Positions 59,020 to 64,000 of a DNA stretch of 64,000 nucleotides are shown here, one piece after another. The stretch spans positions 3,651,501 through 3,715,500 of the forward strand of contig NZ_CP009048.1 of NCBI RefSeq assembly GCF_000746525.1, read 5' to 3'. A program made the translations under genes and the position numbers. Origin of the DNA: Pseudomonas alkylphenolica. GTDB lineage: Bacteria > Pseudomonadota > Gammaproteobacteria > Pseudomonadales > Pseudomonadaceae. The stretch's first letter is position 1. The number at the start of each line of letters is the position of its first letter. The notes beneath the pieces are model-generated. The model was not told the origin of the DNA and made no database searches. It worked only from the letters and a program-made list of their open reading frames with translations.

Positions 59020-59151
59020 GTGCCCATATATCAAATAGCACTGCTGGTTGTTTTCGGTATCGCCACACTCTGGTGGGGCTACCGATTGGATAAGAAGAAC
59101 CGTCAAAAAGAGTTGGCCGAAAAAAGACAAAGCGAAACCCGAGCCTCCTAG
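59020..59151 (+). CDS. Small single-span membrane protein
   Basis: 43 residues from GTG 59020, behind AAGGAG. Residues 2-20 are hydrophobic (IALLVVFGIATLWWGY), followed by a highly charged helix (LDKKNRQKELAEKRQ). Typical size and layout of small bacterial membrane proteins. Stop TAG at 59149. No family recognised. Confidence 0.5.
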   Translation: MPIYQIALLVVFGIATLWWGYRLDKKNRQKELAEKRQSETRAS

Positions 59152-59211
59152 GGTCGCTGGCAGACATCCCTGATACACGTCTGCACCGCCCTCAAGGCTG
59201 CTTGGTCGGCG

Positions 59212-60029
59212 ATGAGGTCTCTCCGTAAATCGAGAACAGCTTGTCCAGTTTCTCGACTGAGTTCGACGGTTCCTGCATCACCCAGGCTGGTGCTACCGGG
59301 CACGTCGCCGCCAATCGATGCGCTCACGCCAGCAATGATTGCGCAGTACCGCGACGCCAGATCAGCGAAAGTACGGGCGAATCGCGAGATCGCCACCCTC
59401 TCACACGTATTCAACATGGCCAGGGAATGGGGGCTGACGGCAAAGGAGAACCCGTGCCAAGGCGTTCGCAAGAACAAAGAGATGCCTCGCGACTTCTACG
59501 CCAATGATGCGGTATGGGGCGCGGTGTATCGGAAGTCAGTGCCGGAATTGAAGGACGCTATGGGACAGGCCAGCGTCCTGCGGACGTACTGGTGATGAGG
59601 AAGGACGATATCGAGGGCGGCTATCTGGTTGTGCAGCAGAACAAGACACACAAGAAGCCGCGCATCATGCTCACGGTGGACGGCATAGATAACAGCCTGG
59701 GCAAGCTGATCAAACAGATGGCCGCGCGGAACCAGGGGCACAGCTCCAGCTATCTGATAGTCAGTGGGCGAGGTAAGCGCATGTCTGCGTCGATGCTGCG
59801 CAATCGCTGGGACGAGGCTCGGGCGCTGGCCAGATCGGCAGCGATGGAGGAAGGCGACAGTCTCTTGGCATCTCGAATTACACAGTTCCAGTTCCGAGAC
59901 ATCCGCCCGAAAGCAGCATCCGAAATCAAGGACATCGAGGACGTCAGCCTGCTCTTGGGCCATACCAAGGGCGATATCACCGAACGGGTCTATCGCCGAG
60001 TTGGGGCTATCGCAAAACCGTCAAAATAA
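59212..60029 (+). pseudogene. Tyrosine recombinase (phage-type integrase), broken
   Basis: Family-like sequence starts near 59290 (IDALTPAMIAQYRDAR...NREIATLSHVFNMAREWG, the core-binding domain). Near 59560 the frame is lost by what looks like a deletion of ~15-18 bases before TGQRPADVL. The catalytic domain continues in another frame to 60029 with QFRDIRPKAASE (Arg) and LLGHTKGDITERVYRR (His and Tyr). The extreme N-terminus is not recognisable. It faces the tRNA-Ser fragment 100 bases away, as integrases often do. Confidence 0.75.
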
Positions 60030-60095
60030 GAAAAGTTTCGGAACTCTTAGGCTTTTGCCTAAGTTTGGCAGGGGCTTTTCTCGCCCCCATAAACG

Positions 60096-60120
60096 CAAAA
60101 AGCCCTGAATAATCAGGGCT
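60096..60120 (-). terminator. Terminator following the tRNA-Ser fragment
   Basis: AGCCCTGA and TCAGGGCT arms around a 4-base loop, then five T residues on the minus strand. It lies directly downstream of the tRNA 3' end at 60128. Confidence 0.75.
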
Positions 60121-60127
60121 TTGAATA

Positions 60128-60189
60128 TGGCGGAAGCGTAGAGATTCGAACTCTAGGATAGTTGCCCATCGACGGTTTTCAAGACCGGT
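60128..60189 (-). tRNA. Partial tRNA-Ser (UGA), 3' part only
   Basis: Reading the minus strand from 60189: anticodon loop CTTGAAA (anticodon TGA), a long class II variable arm (CGATGGGCAACTATC), a T arm with GTTCGAATC, and the acceptor 3' strand ending CGCTTCCGCCA. The expected 5' acceptor strand (GGAAGCG) and D arm are absent upstream; sequence diverges at the anticodon stem. This is best explained as the 3' duplication (att site) made by an integrated element, with the intact gene elsewhere. Confidence 0.6.
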
Positions 60190-60227
60190 ACGAAGACGCC
60201 AGCCCGCTGCACCCTTGCACCACATTT

Positions 60228-60304
60228 CAGTTCCAAAACTTTCAAGTTACCGCCCGGCTACAGGCCGCATTCTGCCACGGTACGTGCCTTGAGTTTTGGA
60301 ACTG
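60228..60304. repeat. 13-base inverted repeat with 51-base spacer
   Basis: CAGTTCCAAAACT (60228-60240) and AGTTTTGGAACTG (60292-60304) are perfect complements. They lie just beyond the tRNA fragment and may be part of an old attachment site, but there is no further evidence. Confidence 0.45.
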
Positions 60305-60401
60305 ATTTTCACCCTTCCTCCGGCGTCCTGCCGACCGAACACAATCCCCCTCCCCCCTACAGTTCGTCACCCTGAGGTGGTCAGAATTACCCTACCTCGA
60401 T

Positions 60402-60421
60402 TACTGTATACCCAAACAGTA
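60402..60421 (+). promoter_or_regulatory. LexA (SOS) box B
   Basis: TACTGTATACCCAAACAGTA: CTG-N10-CAG with TA on both sides, very close to the LexA consensus. It ends 15 bases before the ATG at 60437, the same distance as box A. Confidence 0.8.
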
Positions 60422-60436
60422 TTTGCAGGTGACACC

Positions 60437-60742
60437 ATGATCATCGAAGACGACAGCTTCGCGCTGGGCCTGCCCACGCCTGTTGAAATGTTGCGCCAGC
60501 ATGCGCGCCTGGTCGAAGCAGAGTGTGAGCAGTTGCGGCATGAGCTCGACCGGGCCAAGGAGAACATCGAGAAGCTGGTAACCATCCATCAGGCCCAGGC
60601 CGCCGAGATCGCCAAGCTCAACGCCAGGATCGAGCGCATGACCTGGGAGTTGTCCGATGCCCTGGTAGAAAACACCGAACTGACCAATCGAAATATTGGG
60701 GGCTGCCCTGCCACCTGGGGCGCAATGCCGCCGAAGGGTTAG
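60437..60742 (+). CDS. Small SOS-box-linked coiled-coil protein, copy B
   Basis: 101 residues. An acidic N-terminal segment (MIIEDDSFALGLPTPVEML) is followed by a long coiled coil (HARLVEAECEQLRHELDRAKENIEKL, IAKLNARIERMTWELSDAL) and a short Gly/Pro end. Paralogue of 57625-57870, with matching sequence upstream through the LexA box. No known domain. Expression is likely induced by DNA damage (inference from the box). Confidence 0.65.
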   Translation: MIIEDDSFALGLPTPVEMLRQHARLVEAECEQLRHELDRAKENIEKLVTIHQAQAAEIAKLNARIERMTWELSDALVENTELTNRNIGGCPATWGAMPPKG

Positions 60743-60879
60743 CCCGTAGTGCAGCGTGCAGGCCCGCCGAGCGACCGCAACTGATACTCAGTAACAGTCT
60801 GGTAAGCAACTTAGTCTTCAGGCGCAAGCGCTCGATTTTCGAAGCCTAGTAGGCTGAAGGCATATTGGGGCAAAGATGA

Positions 60880-60893
60880 GAATCGTCTGATTC
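60880..60893 (+). promoter_or_regulatory. Motif shared by the two pilin upstream regions (site 1)
   Basis: GAATCGTCTGATTC, a palindrome with GTCT centre. The 13-base core AGAATCGTCTGAT recurs at 61999 before the intact pilin. Candidate binding site for the fimbrial response regulator. Confidence 0.45.
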
Positions 60894-60939
60894 TAGCTCA
60901 CACTGGAGGTAGGTAACCTCACCTCCTCATTCCAGCCGT

Positions 60940-61146
60940 ATGGATTGCCATGAGTCAAAATATTTCGGAATTAACGCAGGGCAAGCAAGCGGCATTGCGT
61001 TACAAATAGTGGATGGCAACCAAACGCCCTTGGGATTCGACAGAAATTCGGGAATGACACAGGTGTTTACAAACAGCATCGAAAATATAGGTAACGATGA
61101 TCCCCCCTTAAAGCCGCCTACTACAGAACCCCTGATCAACACCTGA
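60940..61146 (+). pseudogene. Relic of a fimbrial subunit gene
   Basis: The reading YFGINAGQASGIALQIVDGNQTP has the NAGQASGIALQI-DGN pattern common in the C-terminal half of type 1-like pilins (compare VGIALLDSNGALIDL in the pilin at 62091). There is no signal peptide, Cys pair or C-terminal beta-strand, so it is a fragment. AT-richer than the intact pilin gene. Confidence 0.5.
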
Positions 61147-61328
61147 CTCCCGGCACGGCCAACTCGAGTCTAACGTTCATAATTACCTACTTATAGAACG
61201 CACCTAACGGAACTACCAGTTAATCTAATTTTCTCTACGAAATCAACGAGAGGCGCCCGAATCGACGAGGCACGCATCACCCCAATGCCTCCTGGTACAT
61301 TGAGGCAACACAGCTATCAGGACTATTT

Positions 61329-61874
61329 ATGCAAAAAATCAAAATAATTATTGCTGACGATCATCCCGTTGTCCTCCTCGGTTTGCGCGAACTCATCAAA
61401 CACGACGAACGATTTCTAGTGGTCGGTGAAGCCCTAGGCTCGGCGGAATTGATAGCACTACTCAATCAGAAACAGGTCGACTTACTCATCACCGATTATC
61501 ACATGCCAACCGACTCGCCGCACGGAGATGGACTAAAACTCATCGACTATATCAGGAGACATTTCCCACAGTTGCAAATATTAGTCTTAACAATCCTATC
61601 GCACCGCTTAATTATCGAAAACTTGCATAGAGTGGGCGTAGTCGGCGTGATTCGAAAAAGCCAACTACAGACAGAGATCTTAAATGCGCTTGAAGCGGTT
61701 GTGAAAAAAGCACCTTATATAGCCTCAGACCCAATTAAACAACCAGTTTTAGAGGACTTGTCACCCAAAGAGCTTGAAGTATCACGTGTGCTCATGCTTG
61801 GAAATAGAGTCAAGGACGTCGCTAGCAGTCGAAACCGCAGCGCCAAGACCATTAGCACCCAAAAAGCTCGATAA
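61329..61874 (+). CDS. LuxR-type response regulator truncated in its DNA-binding helix
   Basis: 181 residues. Receiver domain intact: IIADDHPVVLLGL, phospho-acceptor Asp in LLITDYHMP, Thr in LVLTIL and Lys in GVIRKSQL. The LuxR helix-turn-helix begins (LSPKELEVSRVLMLGNRVKDVA) but stops at TAA after SAKTISTQKAR. One frame on, MRKLDFHSD then a TAA where Gln is expected, then ELFVYRL, show the lost tail to about 61945. Hence a frameshift plus a nonsense change. BvgA/FimZ-like; its position suggests it once controlled the fimbrial operon. Confidence 0.7.
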   Translation: MQKIKIIIADDHPVVLLGLRELIKHDERFLVVGEALGSAELIALLNQKQVDLLITDYHMPTDSPHGDGLKLIDYIRRHFPQLQILVLTILSHRLIIENLHRVGVVGVIRKSQLQTEILNALEAVVKKAPYIASDPIKQPVLEDLSPKELEVSRVLMLGNRVKDVASSRNRSAKTISTQKAR

Positions 61875-61998
61875 TGCGTAAGCTTGACTTCCACAGTGAC
61901 TAAGAATTATTCGTATACCGCCTTAGGGTCGACATTTCTATCTGAACCATCAGTAAGCCGCGACTAATGCAGACCACCAACGCCCATCAGCCACTATA

Positions 61999-62011
61999 AG
62001 AATCGTCTGAT
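61999..62011 (+). promoter_or_regulatory. Motif shared by the two pilin upstream regions (site 2)
   Basis: AGAATCGTCTGAT, the same 13 bases as at 60879-60891, 79 bases before the pilin ATG. The rest of 61875-62090 holds the dead tail of the regulator and the pilin promoter. Confidence 0.45.
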
Positions 62012-62090
62012 GTCCAGGGCAAATCCTTCCCCCTAACCTGTATTGGCATTTTCATGCAGCACTTTTCAACCAATACAAATGGACATCACT

Positions 62091-62693
62091 ATGAAGAAGT
62101 TCTCACTGGCCCTTATCACCCTGTCCGTACTTGCAGCTTCAGGGGCTGCCCTGGCTGCAGACCCGACGCCTGTTCCTGTTCAAGGTGGCAGCGGCAAGAT
62201 CACCTTCACCGGCGTGATCAACAACGACGCCTGCTCGGTTGACGGCGCCAACGCCGACCGAGTGATTTCCGTCGATATGGGCACTGTGTCGATCAAGGAC
62301 ATGGGCACCGCCGAAAGCCCATCCTCGGGCCGTGTAACCGGTAAAGACTTCAACCTCAATGTCAACTGCAACCTGGGCACCAAAGTCTCGATGATCTTTG
62401 ACGCTGCCAGCGGCGGTTCGGGCCTGGTCACCGGCAAGAAAGTCCTGGCCCTGACCAAAGGCACCGGCACTGCGGCCAACGTCGGTATCGCCCTGCTCGA
62501 CAGCAACGGCGCGCTGATCGACCTGAGCTCGAAAACCACCGCCAAGATCCAGAGCGGCATGCACGGTACCGGCGCTGTCGGTGGTGACGCGATCCTCAAC
62601 TTCTCCGCCGCCTACGTCACCACTGGCGCTGCGGGCACCGCCACCGCCGGTCGCGGTGACGCCACCCTGCCGTTCATTCTGCAATACGAATAA
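62091..62693 (+). CDS. Major fimbrial subunit (chaperone-usher pilin)
   Basis: 200 residues from ATG 62091. Signal peptide (LALITLSVLAASGAALAA), then FTGVINNDACSVDG and the second Cys in NVNCNLG, which form the pilin disulfide. The C-terminus ends in a beta-strand with penultimate Tyr (LPFILQYE), the strand taken up by the chaperone. Gly/Thr/Ala-rich as expected for a type 1-like fimbrial subunit. First gene of the operon; a stable hairpin follows. Confidence 0.9.
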   Translation: MKKFSLALITLSVLAASGAALAADPTPVPVQGGSGKITFTGVINNDACSVDGANADRVISVDMGTVSIKDMGTAESPSSGRVTGKDFNLNVNCNLGTKVSMIFDAASGGSGLVTGKKVLALTKGTGTAANVGIALLDSNGALIDLSSKTTAKIQSGMHGTGAVGGDAILNFSAAYVTTGAAGTATAGRGDATLPFILQYE

Positions 62694-62717
62694 CGCGTAG
62701 CGCCTGAACTGCTATGT

Positions 62718-62737
62718 GCGAGGCCGCCCGGCCTCGC
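62718..62737 (+). promoter_or_regulatory. Intercistronic hairpin between pilin and chaperone
   Basis: GCGAGGCC and GGCCTCGC arms around GCCC, without a T-run. Such hairpins after the pilin gene usually stabilise its message or reduce read-through so pilin exceeds chaperone and usher. Confidence 0.6.
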
Positions 62738-62780
62738 CATTGACGCTGAATCAAAAGCCCTGAATCAAACGGTACACACC

Positions 62781-63524
62781 ATGTTGCGTCGTTCTTTTCC
62801 CGCATGCCTAGGGTTGCTCGGCATGCTCATGGCCGGCCAGGCCATGGCCAGTATTTCATTGAGTGCCACGCGTATTGTCTTTGATGGCAACCACAAGGAA
62901 GCCAACGTCACCGTGCGCAATGGCAACCAGGATGTGCTGATTCAATCCTGGGTCGACAACAACGATACCCAGCGCAGCGTGCCCTTTGCCGTCACCCCGC
63001 CACTGGCACGGGTGTTCGCCCGTGAACAGCAATTACTGCGGGTGCTGTACGAAGGCACGGGCATGCCCGCCGACAAAGAGTCGGTGGTCTGGCTCAACGT
63101 ACAGGAAATCCCTCAGGCTGCGGCGGCGGCCAACACCTTGCAGTTGGCTGTGCGCCAGCGCATCAAGATTTTCTTCCGCCCCGCCGGCTTGCCAGGCAAT
63201 GCCCTGCTGGCGCCGACCGAACTGCAATGGCAACTGCTTCGCCAAAGCGGCAAGCCCCTGTTGCAGGTCAATAATCCGAGCCTGTATCACGTGTCGATGG
63301 CGGATATAAAACTTGAGGCGGGCAAACACAGCGAGCTGGCCGTGGATTCGACCATGGTGGCGCCCGGTGAAGTAAAAACGTTCCCGGTTAAAACGCTAAG
63401 CGCCGACAACAACGTGCGCCTGATGTTCTACAGCATCAATGACTACGGTGCGCAAAGTCAGTACACCGCGACACTGTCCAGCGGCCACGCAAGTACTGCT
63501 GCCGAAGCGCCGACGAAACAATAA
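62781..63524 (+). CDS. Periplasmic fimbrial chaperone
   Basis: 247 residues with a signal ending in GQAMAS. Chaperone features: LSATRIVFDG (conserved Arg), NVTVRN, PFAVTPPLARV, RVLYEG, VVWLNVQEIP and QRIKIFFRP (conserved Lys). Of the FGS (FimC/PapD-like) class. Caps pilin subunits and delivers them to the usher downstream. Confidence 0.92.
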   Translation: MLRRSFPACLGLLGMLMAGQAMASISLSATRIVFDGNHKEANVTVRNGNQDVLIQSWVDNNDTQRSVPFAVTPPLARVFAREQQLLRVLYEGTGMPADKESVVWLNVQEIPQAAAAANTLQLAVRQRIKIFFRPAGLPGNALLAPTELQWQLLRQSGKPLLQVNNPSLYHVSMADIKLEAGKHSELAVDSTMVAPGEVKTFPVKTLSADNNVRLMFYSINDYGAQSQYTATLSSGHASTAAEAPTKQ

Positions 63525-63610
63525 CGATTGAGGCCGAGGCTTTAATCCTGCGCGTGATTGCGCCCCTCGCCGCGCCCAGTCGTCATTGACGATGATACAG
63601 GTTCCTTTGC

Positions 63611-64000
63611 ATGTCTTTTTCTTCCGGTAACAGGCCAACTCATTGCGCCGGCCAACGCCTGCGCGCCCACTCTGTAACGGCCAGCCTGTTGAAGTTGAGC
63701 GCCCTGTCGCTGGCGGTAGTTGCCGCGCTGCCGGCCCTGGCCGAACAGCACGCCAGCGATGCGCAACAACTGGAAGCCTTCAACACCACCTTTTTGCAAG
63801 GCGCGCCGTCGTCGGTTGACCTGCAACTGTTGCTGTCGGCCAACAGCGTACTGCCGGGCAATTACCGGGTCGACCTGTACAGCAACGAAGTGCTGGTGGG
63901 CCGGCGTGACGTCGACTTCAACCGCAACCCGGCCACCGGCCGTGTCGAGCCCTGCCTGACCCTGGAACTGCTGCAACAGCTGGGCATCGACATGAACAAG
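63611..64000 (+). CDS. Outer-membrane fimbrial usher (5' part, runs off window)
   Basis: 130 residues visible from ATG 63611. A long N-terminal signal (LLKLSALSLAVVAALPALA) is followed by the usher N-domain: FNTTFLQGA, VDLQLL, LPGNYRVDLYSNEVLVGRRDVDF and PCLTLELLQQLGID, all typical of FimD/PapC. It lies 86 bases after the chaperone. The barrel and C-terminal domains are outside the window. Confidence 0.92.
   Translation, partial: MSFSSGNRPTHCAGQRLRAHSVTASLLKLSALSLAVVAALPALAEQHASDAQQLEAFNTTFLQGAPSSVDLQLLLSANSVLPGNYRVDLYSNEVLVGRRDVDFNRNPATGRVEPCLTLELLQQLGIDMNK

Overview
The window reads as chromosomal DNA of a Pseudomonas, most like the P. putida/P. fluorescens complex. The evidence is GC-rich codon use, Pseudomonas-type REP palindromes, a complete phu haem-uptake locus including phuW, an orphan VgrG island, and OsmE, PACE and CigR-like genes in a Pseudomonas style. 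Species and gene names are inferred from remembered family features, not from a database search.

Layout: 1-8.3 kb (minus strand) is an orphan type VI secretion (T6SS) island in the order vgrG, DUF4123 adaptor, VasX-like effector, membrane immunity protein, effector-tail remnant, second immunity copy. Both vgrG and the effector carry a single-base frameshift. 8.4-19.1 kb is core-like: an XRE-PAS-PAS regulator, a YoaK protein, a lipoprotein, a methyltransferase, a DUF1641/sulfide:quinone-reductase-like pair, a YedK SRAP protein, an SLC13-RCK permease, a DUF3313 lipoprotein and a two-component system. 19.2-20.3 kb holds a long inverted repeat with a REP core and an Asp/Arg/Tyr-rich lipoprotein. 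20.3-28.3 kb is the haem locus: receptor divergent from tonB-phuSTUVW with two Fur-like sites between them. 28.3-30.4 kb is a second copy of the long inverted repeat, split by a complete IS3-family element whose ends are fixed exactly by comparison with the unbroken copy.

30.4-35.2 kb is a small catabolic unit (racemase, NCS1 transporter, GntR regulator, amidohydrolase) with a perfect operator-like palindrome. 35.2-38.9 kb has an acid phosphatase, a diguanylate cyclase, and a LysR/PACE efflux pair. 38.9-42.2 kb is a puuB-puuR-puuA-like polyamine operon behind a 56-bp nested dyad. 42.4-50 kb has a VOC protein, YghU, and a multicopper oxidase/SCO/PCu(A)C copper cluster. 50-56.4 kb holds membrane proteins, OsmE, an orphan histidine kinase, secreted Gly-rich and CigR-like proteins and a universal stress protein.

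56.5-61 kb is a decayed mobile zone: two integrase remnants, a truncated tRNA-Ser 3' end with its terminator, and two paralogous small coiled-coil genes each placed directly behind a LexA (SOS) box. 61-64 kb is a chaperone-usher fimbrial locus (pilin, chaperone, start of usher), preceded by a relic pilin fragment and a response regulator truncated inside its DNA-binding helix. The same 13-base motif lies before both pilin sequences.

The observations most worth pursuing are the duplicated SOS-box/coiled-coil module next to integrase remnants, the effector/immunity duplication and decay in the T6SS island, and the long inverted repeat family with its clean IS insertion.
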